Part shown: piece after piece, positions 28,394 through 36,980 of the stretch
Position numbering within the stretch: position 1 is the stretch's first letter
Layout: every line of letters starts with the position of its first letter
Origin: Clostridia bacterium
GTDB lineage: Bacteria; Bacillota; Clostridia; Christensenellales; Aristaeellaceae
DNA length: 64,000 nucleotides
Direction of reading: 5' to 3'
Assembly (NCBI GenBank): GCA_017508975.1
Contig: JAFWQU010000023.1
Span: 80,075-144,074, forward strand
The notes under the pieces: model-generated
Told to the model about the DNA's origin: nothing
Seen by the model: the letters and a program-made list of their open reading frames with translations, nothing else
Databases searched by the model: none
Translations under genes and position numbers: made by a program

Positions 28394-29593
28394 ATGCAGC
28401 TCACCATCTCCCACCGCTGCCAGCACATAGCGCCGTCCCTCACGCTTGCCATCGATGCCCGCGCCAAGGAAATGCGCGCGGCCGGCATGGACGTGATCGG
28501 CTTTGGCGCGGGCGAGCCCGATTTTGCCACGCCGGCGCACATCGTGAAGGCGGCCAAGGAAGCGCTGGATCTGGGCATGACCCGCTATACGCCCGCGGTG
28601 GGCACCATGGACCTGCGCAAAGCGATCTGTGCGAAGCTCAAGCGCGACAACCAGCTGGACTACCAGCCGGCGGACATCGTGGTGAGCAACGGCGCGAAAC
28701 ACTCCCTGTTCAACGTTTTCCAGGCGATCCTGGATCCGGGCGACGAGGTGCTGATCCCCTCGCCCTGCTGGGTGAGCTATCCGGAGATGGTCCGCATGGC
28801 CGGCGGCGTGCCGGTGTTTGTGCCCGGCACCGAGGAGGAGGCGTTCATCCCCTCCTACGACGAGCTGGTGGGACACATCACCCGCCGGACCAAGGCCATC
28901 GTCGTGACCAGCCCGTCCAACCCCTGCGGCTGTGTGTGGAGCCGCGGCCAGCTGCAGGCCCTGGCGGACCTGGCGGTCGAGCGCAAGCTCTTCGTGGTCT
29001 CGGACGAGATCTATGAGAAGCTGCTCTACGACCAGCGCAAGCATATCTCCATCGCGCAGCTGGGGGAGGCCATCAAGCGGCAGACGCTGGTGGTCAACGG
29101 CGTCAGCAAGGCCTTCGCGATGACCGGCTGGCGGATCGGCTACACGGCCGGCCCGCGCGAGGTCATGCAGGCCATCGGCGCCTACCAGTCCCAGGCGACC
29201 AGCAATCCCAACGCCATGGCGCAGCACGCGGCCGCCGCGGCGCTGAACATGGACCAGACCTGCGTGTGCGAGATGGTGCAGGAGTTCGAGCGGCGGCGCG
29301 ATGCGATCTGCTGGCGGATCAACGCGATTCCGGGGCTCTCCTGCAACAAGCCGCAGGGCGCGTTCTACGTGATGATGAACATCAAGGCGATCCTCGGCAA
29401 GCGCTACAAGGAGCAGCGGATCGACGACTCGATGACTTTTGCGGAGGTGCTTCTGCGGGAGCAGAAGGTGGCGGTGGTGCCTGGCGTCGCCTTCGAGGCG
29501 GAGGGCTACTGCCGGCTCTCCTACGCCACCTCGATGGACAATATCCAGCGCGGACTGGACCGCATCGGCGCCTTCGTTGCGGCCCTGCGCTGA
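28394..29593 (+). CDS. Aspartate aminotransferase-type PLP enzyme (class I)
   Basis: A 399-residue class I/II aminotransferase. The PLP lysine is in VNGVSKAFAMTGWRIGY near residue 239; SPSNPCG near 176, SDEIYEKLLYD near 205 and the C-terminal arginine in GYCRLSYATS complete the site. The N-terminal SPSLTLAIDARAKEM and FGAGEPDF match the Bacillus/Thermus AspC subgroup that makes aspartate and 2-oxoglutarate from oxaloacetate and glutamate. AGGAGG precedes the ATG. It is followed 28 bases later by a DRE-TIM enzyme, so the two probably share oxaloacetate or 2-oxo acid metabolism. Confidence 0.85.
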   Translation: MQLTISHRCQHIAPSLTLAIDARAKEMRAAGMDVIGFGAGEPDFATPAHIVKAAKEALDLGMTRYTPAVGTMDLRKAICAKLKRDNQLDYQPADIVVSNGAKHSLFNVFQAILDPGDEVLIPSPCWVSYPEMVRMAGGVPVFVPGTEEEAFIPSYDELVGHITRRTKAIVVTSPSNPCGCVWSRGQLQALADLAVERKLFVVSDEIYEKLLYDQRKHISIAQLGEAIKRQTLVVNGVSKAFAMTGWRIGYTAGPREVMQAIGAYQSQATSNPNAMAQHAAAAALNMDQTCVCEMVQEFERRRDAICWRINAIPGLSCNKPQGAFYVMMNIKAILGKRYKEQRIDDSMTFAEVLLREQKVAVVPGVAFEAEGYCRLSYATSMDNIQRGLDRIGAFVAALR

Positions 29594-29620
29594 CCGGGAT
29601 ATCGGAAAGGAGACGCGAAG

Positions 29621-31015
29621 ATGGATCAATTCAGCCGGAAGAACAACGTGCTCATGCAGCACAAATACCACTATGAGCTGCAGGACGTGAAGGAGCCGAA
29701 TCTGTACCGGGAGATCTTCACCTACGACAGCGTGCCGATGATCACCTTCAACATGCGGCACGTGCCGGAGGACATGCCCGACGAGATCTGGATGACGGAC
29801 ACGACCTTCCGCGACGGTCAGCAGTCGGTCAGCCCCTTCACGCCCGAGCAGATCGTGTATCTGTTCAAGCTCCTGAGCCGCCTCGGCGGCCCCAAGGGGC
29901 TGGTCCGGCAGAGCGAGTTCTTCCTCTATACCGAGAACGATCAGCGCGCGCTGCGCATGTGCCAGGACCTGGGTCTGGAGTTCCCGGAGATCACCACCTG
30001 GATCCGCGCCAACAAAAAAGACTTCGAGCTGGTCAAGCAGGCGAACGTGAAGGAGACCGGCATCCTGGTCTCCTGCTCGGACTACCACATTTTCAACAAG
30101 ATGCACATGACCCGCTCCGAGGCGTGGGACAAATATCTGGGCATCGTGAAGGACGCCCTGGACATGGGCATCCGGCCGCGCTGCCACTTTGAGGATATCA
30201 CCCGCGCGGACTTCTACGGCTTTGTGGTGCCCTTCGCCACCGAGCTGATGAAGCTCAGCCGGGAGAGCGGCATCCCGATCAAGATCCGTGCCTGCGACAC
30301 CATGGGCTACGGCGTGACCTACTACGGCGCGGCGCTGCCCCGCTCGGTGCCGGGCATCATCTACGGCCTGCGGCACTACGCAGAGGTGCCCTCGGAACAG
30401 CTCGAGTGGCACGGGCACAACGACTTCTACAAGGTGGTCAGCAATGCCGGCGCGGCCTGGATGTACGGCTGCTCGTCCGTCAACTGCTCCCTGCTGGGCA
30501 TCGGCGAGCGCACCGGCAACTGCCCGCTGGAGGCCATGGCGGTCGAGTACATGGGCTTGCGCGGCGACACCGGCGGCATGGATCTGACGGCGGTGACGGA
30601 GATCGCGGACTTTATGGAGCGCGAGATCGGCATCGAGGTCAGCCCGCGGCAGCCCTTCGTCGGCCGCCACTTCAACGTGACCCGCGCGGGCATCCACGCC
30701 GACGGCATGCTCAAGGACGAGGAGATCTACAACATCTTCGACACCGGAAAGCTCCTGAACCGACCGCCGCTGGTGGCGGTAGACTCCCACGGCGGCCTCG
30801 CCGCGGTGGCGCACTGGATCAACACCTATTTCCGTCTGCCCCCGGACCAGGCGGTCGACAAGAGCGATCCCCTGGTGGCCGCGGTCCGCGCGGAGGTCGA
30901 CAAGCTCTACGCCAACGGCCGCAACACGGTCATGGGCGACGAGGAACTGGAGATCATGGTCCGCAACGCCGGCGTGGAGCGCTACGAGAAGCTGCTGTTC
31001 CGCAGGAGTAAGTAA
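29621..31015 (+). CDS. DRE-TIM metallolyase (isopropylmalate / homocitrate / Re-citrate synthase type)
   Basis: A 464-residue enzyme with a TIM barrel: TDTTFRDGQQ near residue 60 (catalytic Asp-Arg), RQSEFFL near 93, and the metal motif WHGHND near 266 (H-x-H). It also has the GERTGNCPLEA segment typical of isopropylmalate and homocitrate synthases. The C-terminal regulatory LeuA dimer domain seems absent. My recollection is that clostridial Re-citrate synthases have this size and look, and the upstream aminotransferase would fit citrate and glutamate synthesis, but the acceptor 2-oxo acid cannot be decided here. Its TAA shares its last base with repeat copy G. Confidence 0.75.
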   Translation: MDQFSRKNNVLMQHKYHYELQDVKEPNLYREIFTYDSVPMITFNMRHVPEDMPDEIWMTDTTFRDGQQSVSPFTPEQIVYLFKLLSRLGGPKGLVRQSEFFLYTENDQRALRMCQDLGLEFPEITTWIRANKKDFELVKQANVKETGILVSCSDYHIFNKMHMTRSEAWDKYLGIVKDALDMGIRPRCHFEDITRADFYGFVVPFATELMKLSRESGIPIKIRACDTMGYGVTYYGAALPRSVPGIIYGLRHYAEVPSEQLEWHGHNDFYKVVSNAGAAWMYGCSSVNCSLLGIGERTGNCPLEAMAVEYMGLRGDTGGMDLTAVTEIADFMEREIGIEVSPRQPFVGRHFNVTRAGIHADGMLKDEEIYNIFDTGKLLNRPPLVAVDSHGGLAAVAHWINTYFRLPPDQAVDKSDPLVAAVRAEVDKLYANGRNTVMGDEELEIMVRNAGVERYEKLLFRRSK

Positions 31016-31152
31016 TACCAATCTCAGTTTAGAATGCATATTGTCAACAGAGAGATTTCGCGGCCTGCGGGCCGCGACCAGGGCTTTCCGATCGCCCTGG
31101 ACCTTCGGATGCATGCTGTTGCTTGATTTGAAGTTTTACTTGAGATCAGTAT
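31015..31152 (+). repeat. Interspersed TIR element, copy G (forward, complete)
   Basis: A 138-bp complete copy: left end ATACCAATCTCAG, right end TGAGATCAGTAT. It has the 7-bp CGCGGCC/GGCCGCG hairpin and the CCAGGGC/GCCCTGG hairpin. Its first base is the last A of the preceding TAA stop codon. Confidence 0.9.
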
Positions 31153-31184
31153 AGCTTCAGTGCTGAATTTCCCCGAGCCATCAA

Positions 31185-31275
31185 AGGAGGGTGCTGCCGA
31201 AGGTCCAGGGCGATCGGAAAGCCCTGGTCGCGCCCGCAGGCGCGAAACCCCCTTGCTGAGGATATGCATTCCTGA
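31185..31275 (-). repeat. Interspersed element, copy H (reverse, no terminal repeats)
   Basis: The core with both hairpins is intact, in opposite orientation to copy G, 33 bases away. The outer arms are diverged and no terminal repeats are seen. It makes up most of the leader of the following gene. Confidence 0.78.
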
Positions 31276-31304
31276 TATTGCAACAGAACAGGCAGGCGAC
31301 ATCC

Positions 31305-31718
31305 ATGAGAAGAATCTACTTCGCCGGTTCGATCCGCGGGGGACGCGCGGACGCGGAACTCTACCGCCGGATGATCGCGCGGATGCAGGAGACCGATCTC
31401 GTCCTCACCGAGCACATCGGAAACCCGGAGCTGAGTCCCTTCGAGCAGATCCCCGGACAGGACCGGGAGATCTACTCCCAGGACACCGAGTGGCTCCGCA
31501 GCGCCGACCTCGTGATCGCCGAGTGCACAACGCCCTCCCTGGGCGTCGGCTACGAGCTGGCCTACGCCGAGGCGCGGGGGATTCCCTGCTACATCTTCTA
31601 CAATGCCTCCCGGACCAGCCTCTCCGCCATGCTGACCGGGGATCCGTATTTCAACATCTGTCCCTATTCCGGCGAGGAGGAGCTCATGGCCAGACTGGCG
31701 GAAATCCTGAACGCGTGA
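31305..31718 (+). CDS. 2'-deoxynucleoside 5'-phosphate N-hydrolase-like protein (DNPH1/Rcl type)
   Basis: A 137-residue member of the nucleoside 2-deoxyribosyltransferase superfamily. IYFAGSIRGGR at residues 4-14 matches the DNPH1 phosphate-binding loop, and SLGVGYELAYAEA near residue 84 holds the catalytic Glu. TEHIG and QDTEWLRSADLVIAE also match DNPH1, so it probably cleaves deoxynucleoside monophosphates to base and deoxyribose 5-phosphate in nucleotide pool cleaning. The ATG at 31305 was chosen; a TTG at 31278 in the same frame lies next to repeat copy H. A terminator follows directly. Confidence 0.82.
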   Translation: MRRIYFAGSIRGGRADAELYRRMIARMQETDLVLTEHIGNPELSPFEQIPGQDREIYSQDTEWLRSADLVIAECTTPSLGVGYELAYAEARGIPCYIFYNASRTSLSAMLTGDPYFNICPYSGEEELMARLAEILNA

Positions 31719-31719
31719 G

Positions 31720-31762
31720 AAAAGCCCGTCGTACCCGACTGTGCGGGTATGGCGGGCTTTTG
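31720..31762 (+). terminator. Rho-independent terminator
   Basis: AAAAGCCCG pairs with CGGGCTTTT around an inner hairpin (TACCCG/CGGGTA), directly after the stop codon of the N-hydrolase gene. Confidence 0.85.
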
Positions 31763-31765
31763 CAT

Positions 31766-31882
31766 TATAATCAGGAAAGGGTATGCAACCGAAGGTCCAG
31801 GGCGATCGGAAAGCCCTGGTCGCGGCCCGCAGGCCGCGAAATCCCGCTGCTGACAATAGGCATACGAAACTTAGATCAGTAT
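31766..31882 (-). repeat. Interspersed element, copy I (reverse, tandem with J)
   Basis: The core with 7-bp CGCGGCC/GGCCGCG hairpin is intact, and the right end reads TAGATCAGTAT. It stands head to tail with copy J at an offset of 122 bases, the same offset as copies A and B. Confidence 0.82.
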
Positions 31883-32000
31883 CAACTACAAATCAGAAAA
31901 GGGTATGCAACCGAAGGTCCAGGGCGATCGGAAAGCCCTGGTCGCGGCCCGCAGGCCGCGAAATCTCTCTGCTGTCATTCAGCGATACTGAGATTGGCTT
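31883..32000 (-). repeat. Interspersed element, copy J (reverse)
   Basis: The core is intact and the right end is TGAGATTGGCTT (31989-32000). Its last base is the last base of the TAA stop codon of the minus-strand kinase gene. Confidence 0.82.
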
Positions 32001-33538
32001 TACTCCTTAGTCTCCAGAAGGACCTCGATTTTGTCGCAGACATCGTCCAGAAATGTGTCTGTGTCGGCGGCGTGATAGCCGCCTTTCTCGCGGGAAAACT
32101 GCTTGACCTCAATCTCCGGAATCGTCCGGCCGTCGATCGCGTCCATACGGATGCGGGTGTACAATTCCTGAAGATAGGCATCCACTTCCGCGCGGCTGTA
32201 TCCCATCACAGCGGTGCGGAGCACAGGCGCCTGCAGCATGGAGAGGATCTCCTGCTTTTTCTTTTCATCGAAGAAGAACTGGGCACGGTAGGGCTTATGG
32301 AGAAGGAGTTTTTCAATGCCATCGCACACATCGTCCAGAAACCGGTCGGTCTCGAGCTTGTCATAGCCGCGCTTGGAGAGGGTGAACAACTCCTCCTCAA
32401 TGGTCTTGATGGTCTCCATGCTCTCCGTGGAAGCCGCGAGCACCGCCGCGATCCGGGCGCAGGAGGCATCCACCTCCGAGGGCTTGTATCCGACCGACTG
32501 GAACGAGGGCCGGAACGTCTGCAGCCGCGTGATCAGATCCTGTCGGACAGGCGCGCCGGGAGCGGCATTTTTCCGGACGGTCTGCAGGCCCTTTTTGATG
32601 TCCGCGAGCGCGTCGAGAAAGACTTCCGGGTTTGGAAAACGGTCGTCCGTACGGTAGGCAAGGGCCTTGCGGAGAAACGCGTTGACCTCCGGAGCGGCAT
32701 TCGGGAGGGCCGGAATGTCCGTGCCCCGGATCCGGAGGAGAAACGCCTGACGGCGGGTGGTACTCTCGCTCTCGAAGGGCAGGAAACCGCCGTTCAGATA
32801 CTGATAGAGCACCAGCGCCAGGGAGTAGAGGTCCGCGCGGTGGTCGTAGCGGCCGCCCGCCTCGTCCGGGGCGGAGTAGACCTCCGGCGCCATATAGCTC
32901 TCCGTGCCCACACGGTTGGACAGGTCGGAGGAGACACTTCCGGAGGCGCGGGCCAGGCCGAAGTCGCCGAGCTTGAAGCGCCCGCGGCCGGTGACGAAGA
33001 GGTTTCCGGGCTTGATGTCCCGGTGCAGGATCCCCTCCTGCCGGCAGACAGCCAGCAGGCCGCCGATTTCCTCCGCCAGCCGCCAGACGTCCGCCGGGCT
33101 CAGCGGATGCTGCTTCGCGTAGGCCGGGAGCGGCGTCAGCAGCTCCATGCGGATCAGCACCCGCCAGGTGCCGTCCTCCTCGAAGCGGTAGAGCCGGCAG
33201 TCCTCCAGCCGCACGGAGGCGGGCTCGTCGTGGATCGCGGCCATGGCGCGGACCTCTCGCTGAACATGAGCCACCCGCTCCTCCAGCTCCCGCTGCAGAT
33301 GACTCTCGCTGACGGAACGCTCCTGCAGGGCCTGCAGTTCGGCGTCATTCTGCGGGATGTCGATCACCTTCAAGGCACAGCGCAGCTCCGTCAGGCCGGT
33401 GGAGCGGATCTCATAGACCTTCGCCTGGCTGCCCTCGCCGATCTTCCGGACGATCTCCCATCCGTCCAGCACCGTGCAGCCCGGCTCGATGGGCTGCTCA
33501 GACCGGGAGGAGACGATCTCATAGCTGTATTCCGACAT
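32000..33538 (-). CDS. Cytoplasmic Ser/Thr protein kinase fused to DivIVA-like repeats
   Basis: A 512-residue protein. Residues about 27-315 form a Hanks-type kinase: glycine loop GEGSQAKVY (34-42), ATP lysine Lys57, catalytic HRDIKPGN (172-179), DFG (192-194) and MAPE (216-219). A charged insert (about 63-97) precedes helix C. The C-terminal 165 residues hold four short motifs starting GY at 350, 391, 446 and 487. Motifs 1 and 3 continue with EVDA; motifs 2 and 4 with TD-x-FLDDVCD-x-IE-x-LL, as in DivIVA family repeats. No membrane helix or PASTA domain is present. A paralogue starts at 63428. Targeting to septum or pole is inferred only. Confidence 0.85.
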   Translation of the reverse strand: MSEYSYEIVSSRSEQPIEPGCTVLDGWEIVRKIGEGSQAKVYEIRSTGLTELRCALKVIDIPQNDAELQALQERSVSESHLQRELEERVAHVQREVRAMAAIHDEPASVRLEDCRLYRFEEDGTWRVLIRMELLTPLPAYAKQHPLSPADVWRLAEEIGGLLAVCRQEGILHRDIKPGNLFVTGRGRFKLGDFGLARASGSVSSDLSNRVGTESYMAPEVYSAPDEAGGRYDHRADLYSLALVLYQYLNGGFLPFESESTTRRQAFLLRIRGTDIPALPNAAPEVNAFLRKALAYRTDDRFPNPEVFLDALADIKKGLQTVRKNAAPGAPVRQDLITRLQTFRPSFQSVGYKPSEVDASCARIAAVLAASTESMETIKTIEEELFTLSKRGYDKLETDRFLDDVCDGIEKLLLHKPYRAQFFFDEKKKQEILSMLQAPVLRTAVMGYSRAEVDAYLQELYTRIRMDAIDGRTIPEIEVKQFSREKGGYHAADTDTFLDDVCDKIEVLLETKE

Positions 33539-33567
33539 GGCTGTCCCTCCGCTTGAATTTCATTCCT

Positions 33568-33596
33568 ATTGTATCAAAAACCGCGCGGCCGCTCAA
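33568..33596 (-). promoter_or_regulatory. Promoter for the kinase gene
   Basis: TTGAGC and TACAAT with a 17-base spacer on the minus strand, 30 bases before the kinase start. Confidence 0.65.
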
Positions 33597-33606
33597 GCCC
33601 ATTTTC

Positions 33607-33635
33607 TTGCAGGAAGCGGACGCCTGTGGTATACT
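33607..33635 (+). promoter_or_regulatory. Promoter for nadK-argR-recN
   Basis: TTGCAG and TATACT with a 17-base spacer, 27 bases before the nadK start. Confidence 0.72.
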
Positions 33636-33662
33636 GGAACGGAATGGATAGGGGGGATGCGG

Positions 33663-34496
33663 ATGCTGCGCGTGGGACTGATGGCAGCGCCGGAACTGGA
33701 ACACGCCGCGGAGGCGGTCCGGGTGGCGGCCCGGGAGCTGTCTGCCGGCGGGGCCGCGGTGGCCTGCGAGGAACGGCTGGCGCAGCTGATCTCGGATCGG
33801 GCGCTTCCCCTGACGGATACACGGGTGGACGTGCTGGTCGCCCTGGGCGGGGACGGCACGGTGCTGCGCGCGGCGCGGGCCGCGGTGCAGCGGGACGTGC
33901 CGCTGCTGGGGGTCAACCTCGGGACCGTGGGCTTTCTCGCGGAGGTTGAGCCGGAGGGGCTCGAAGGCGCGATGCGGCGGCTCCTGCGGGGAAATTTCAC
34001 GGAGGAACGGCGAAACCTGCTGGAGGTCCGGCACGGCGCGCAGAGCGTCCTGGCCATGAACGACGCGGTGATCAGCCGGGGCGGCTATCCGCGGATGATC
34101 CGCCTGCAGGTCCTCGTGGACGGGCAGGAGGCGGGCGGCTACCGGGCGGACGGCCTGGTGGTGGCGACGCCCACGGGCTCCACGGGCTATTCGCTCTCCG
34201 CCGGCGGCCCCATTGTCGCGCCGGGCGTCGACGCGATGCTGGTCACGCCGATCTGCGCCCACAGCCTGCAGCACCGGCCGCTGGTCCTGCCGGGGGACGC
34301 CGTGATCCAGCTGCAGGTCAGCGCCAAGGAGCCCATCGAGGCCTCCCTGCAGGTGGACGGCGTGGACTTCGGCCGCGTGACGGCCGGGGACCGGGTGGAG
34401 ATTCTGCGCGGCGCACGGCATGTGCGGCTGATCCGCATGAAACCTTTCGACTTTTTCGGGGTCGTCCGCCGGAAGCTGACCGAATGGACGCGCTGA
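33663..34496 (+). CDS. nadK: NAD kinase
   Basis: NadK phosphorylates NAD to NADP. The 277-residue protein has GGDGTVL near residue 55 with the catalytic Asp, NDAVISRG near 130 and ATPTGSTGYSLSAGGP near 162. ATG 33663 was chosen over 33657 because the G-rich SD directly abuts the earlier ATG and is six bases from this one. It is first in the nadK-argR-recN operon, an arrangement common in clostridia. Confidence 0.95.
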   Translation: MLRVGLMAAPELEHAAEAVRVAARELSAGGAAVACEERLAQLISDRALPLTDTRVDVLVALGGDGTVLRAARAAVQRDVPLLGVNLGTVGFLAEVEPEGLEGAMRRLLRGNFTEERRNLLEVRHGAQSVLAMNDAVISRGGYPRMIRLQVLVDGQEAGGYRADGLVVATPTGSTGYSLSAGGPIVAPGVDAMLVTPICAHSLQHRPLVLPGDAVIQLQVSAKEPIEASLQVDGVDFGRVTAGDRVEILRGARHVRLIRMKPFDFFGVVRRKLTEWTR

Positions 34497-34517
34497 CAGA
34501 CGGGGAGTGAATAAGTG

Positions 34518-34970
34518 ATGATGAAATCCCAGCGGCATCTGGCGATCCTGGACCTGATCGAGCGCCAGGAGGTGGAGACGCAGGAGGCCATGGCGGACGC
34601 CCTGCGCGAAATGGGCATCCAGGTCACCCAGGCGACCGTCTCCCGGGATATCAAGGAGCTGAAGCTCATCAAGTCGCTCTCCGCCAGCGGGCGGTACCGC
34701 TATGCGCTGCCCAGCGGGAGCAGCCGCTCCATCGGCGACCGGCTGCACCGCATGCTGCAGGAGTCCATGCTGTCGGTTTCCTCCTCCGAGAGCCTGGTGG
34801 TGATCAAGACACTGTCCGGCTCCGCCAATGTGGCGGCGGAGGCGCTGGACGGGCTCGGCTGGGCCGAGGTGCTGGGAACGCTGGCGGGGGACAACACGAT
34901 TCTGCTGGTGGCCCGCAGCGCGTCGGAGGCGCCGGAGGTGGTCCGGCGTCTGCGGGAGTTAATGCGCTGA
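34518..34970 (+). CDS. argR: Arginine repressor
   Basis: About 150 residues. The N-terminal winged helix carries QATVSRDIKELKLIK (recognition helix), and the C-terminal oligomerisation domain holds the arginine-binding Asp in LAGDNTILLVAR. ArgR represses arginine synthesis and activates its breakdown; no arginine gene is in the window. Three possible starts (GTG 34515, ATG 34518, ATG 34521) lie together; 34518 fits the GGGGAG spacing best. Confidence 0.94.
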   Translation: MMKSQRHLAILDLIERQEVETQEAMADALREMGIQVTQATVSRDIKELKLIKSLSASGRYRYALPSGSSRSIGDRLHRMLQESMLSVSSSESLVVIKTLSGSANVAAEALDGLGWAEVLGTLAGDNTILLVARSASEAPEVVRRLRELMR

Positions 34971-34989
34971 GCCGCGCGGGGGAGAACAC

Positions 34990-36702
34990 ATGCTGCAGAG
35001 TTTGAACATCCGCAATGTCGCGCTGATCGAGCGGCTGACGATCCCGTTTGAGCGGGGCCTGCACACGCTGACCGGCGAGACAGGCGCGGGAAAATCCATC
35101 ATCGTGGACGCGGTGAACCTGGTTCTGGGCGGACGGGGCGACCGCGGGCTGATCCGCACGGGCACCGACCGCGCCGCGGTGGAGGCGGAGTTCTCCACAG
35201 ACCGGCCGGAGGCGCTCCGGTGGCTCGCGGAGCAGGAGATCGACGCGCCGGACGGGCAGATTACCCTCTACCGGGAGATCACGGCGAGCGGCCGCAGCAC
35301 CTGCCGGGTCTGCGGCGTGCCGGTGCCGCTGACCGCCCTGCGGGAGCTGTCGGCGCTGCTGATGGACGTCCACGGACAGCACGAGAACCAGTTCCTGCTG
35401 GACGAGCGCTACCATCTCCAGGTGCTGGACGGCACCGGGGACGAGGCGCACCAGCGGCTCCTGCGGGAGACGGAGGAGGCCTGCGAGGCCTTCCTCGGCT
35501 GCCATCGCCGCTGGTCGCACCTGGTGCGCGAGAACGAGCAGAAGCAGGCGCGCATGGCGGAGCTGGAGCGCAGCCTGGAGGAGCTGCGCCAGGCGAAACT
35601 GCGTCCCGGCGAGGAGGAGAAGCTGCGCGAGGAGCGCGAGCGCAACCGCCACGCGGGGAAGATCGACGCGGCGCTGCGGGAGGCCCGCGAGGAGCTGACC
35701 GGCGAGCCGGACGCGGCCCTGGGCCGGATCCGCGCCGCGGCGGAGTGCCTGGACGCGATCGCCCCGCTCGGGGAGAATTACCGCGCGCTGGCGGGCCGCA
35801 TCCGCTCCGCGTTTTTCGAGCTGGAGGAGGCGGGCTATGAGCTGGCCCGGCTGATGGACAGCGGCGCCTTCGATCCGAACCGCGCGGAGGCGGTGGAGAG
35901 CCGGCTGGAGCTGATTGCCCGCCTGGAGCGGCGCTATGGCGCGGACATTCCGGCGGTGCTGGCGGAGCAGCAGCGGATGGAGGAGGAGCTGGACCGCCTG
36001 ACCTCGATGGACAGCGAGCTGGCGAGCCTCGCCGCGCAGGACCGGCAGCTGCTGCAGCACTACCGGAGCCTGGCCCGGGAACTGACGGCCTCCCGTGAGC
36101 GCCTGGCCGCGCGATTTGAGCAGGGCATGGTCGAGCAGCTGCGCGATCTGGGCATGGAGCGCACCGAGTTCCGCGCCGCCTTTGCCCCGAAGCCGGAGAA
36201 ACCGCATCTGCCGCGCCCCACCGGGGACGACGAGGTCTCTTTCCTGATCTCCCCGAACCCCGGGGAGCCGCTCAAGCCGCTGGCGAAAATCGCCTCCGGC
36301 GGAGAGCTCTCCCGGCTGATGCTGGCGCTGAAGAATCTGGAGGCCCGGCGCGGCGGTGTGGACTGCATGGTCTTCGACGAGATCGACACGGGCATCTCCG
36401 GCCGGATCGCGCAGGCGGTGGCGGAGAAGATGGCGAATATCGCCCGGGACCGGCAGGTCCTGTGCGTGACGCACCTGCCGCAGCTGGCCGCGATGGCGGA
36501 TGTGCAGCTGCTGGTGGAGAAGACCACGGCGGAGGGACGCACGCAGACCCATGTCCGCACGCTGGACATGGCCGAGCGCGCGGAGGAGGTCGCCCGGATG
36601 CTCGGCGGCGCCGAGGGCAGCGGCGACAGCGCCTTGCAGCACGCCCGGCATCTGATTGAGGCCGCGGAGGAGCTCAAAGCGGCACAGCGGGGGAAAGCGT
36701 GA
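34990..36702 (+). CDS. recN: DNA repair protein RecN
   Basis: An SMC-like ATPase for double-strand break repair, 570 residues. Walker A GETGAGKS is at residues 28-35; the QHENQFLLD motif lies near 132; a coiled-coil arm covers about 150-370; the signature ASGGELSRLMLALK lies near 436 and Walker B CMVFDEIDTG near 458. It follows argR after 19 bases. The TGA stop shares its last base with repeat copy K. Confidence 0.97.
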   Translation: MLQSLNIRNVALIERLTIPFERGLHTLTGETGAGKSIIVDAVNLVLGGRGDRGLIRTGTDRAAVEAEFSTDRPEALRWLAEQEIDAPDGQITLYREITASGRSTCRVCGVPVPLTALRELSALLMDVHGQHENQFLLDERYHLQVLDGTGDEAHQRLLRETEEACEAFLGCHRRWSHLVRENEQKQARMAELERSLEELRQAKLRPGEEEKLREERERNRHAGKIDAALREAREELTGEPDAALGRIRAAAECLDAIAPLGENYRALAGRIRSAFFELEEAGYELARLMDSGAFDPNRAEAVESRLELIARLERRYGADIPAVLAEQQRMEEELDRLTSMDSELASLAAQDRQLLQHYRSLARELTASRERLAARFEQGMVEQLRDLGMERTEFRAAFAPKPEKPHLPRPTGDDEVSFLISPNPGEPLKPLAKIASGGELSRLMLALKNLEARRGGVDCMVFDEIDTGISGRIAQAVAEKMANIARDRQVLCVTHLPQLAAMADVQLLVEKTTAEGRTQTHVRTLDMAERAEEVARMLGGAEGSGDSALQHARHLIEAAEELKAAQRGKA

Positions 36703-36840
36703 ATCCAATCTCAAGGAAAAATGCAACATCCGGCAACAGCATGTGGCCGAAGGTCCAGGGCGATCGGAAAGCCCTGGTCGCGGCCCGCAGGCCGCGAAAC
36801 CCCGCTGCTGACAATCAGCATATTGAAATGAGATCAATAT
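36702..36840 (-). repeat. Interspersed TIR element, copy K (reverse, complete)
   Basis: A 139-bp copy with left end ATCCAATCTCAAG, right end TGAGATCAATAT, and both hairpins intact (7-bp CGCGGCC type). Its first base is the last A of the recN TGA. Confidence 0.88.
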
Positions 36841-36980
36841 GAGTTGATGGCAGCCGGTTCGGAATGGATTTGTACCGGCTGCTTTTTACTTGCATTTTCC
36901 AATCGCTGTTCTGGATCTTGCGGCATACATGTGGTACGATGGGTGCGGTTCCAAAGAATGCCGCAGAGGAGTATTCTTTC

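Noticed and set aside
28316-31114. Open frame of about 930 codons opposite the aminotransferase and DRE-TIM genes
   Set aside because: Both sense genes have full catalytic motifs and SD sequences; the antisense frame has none.
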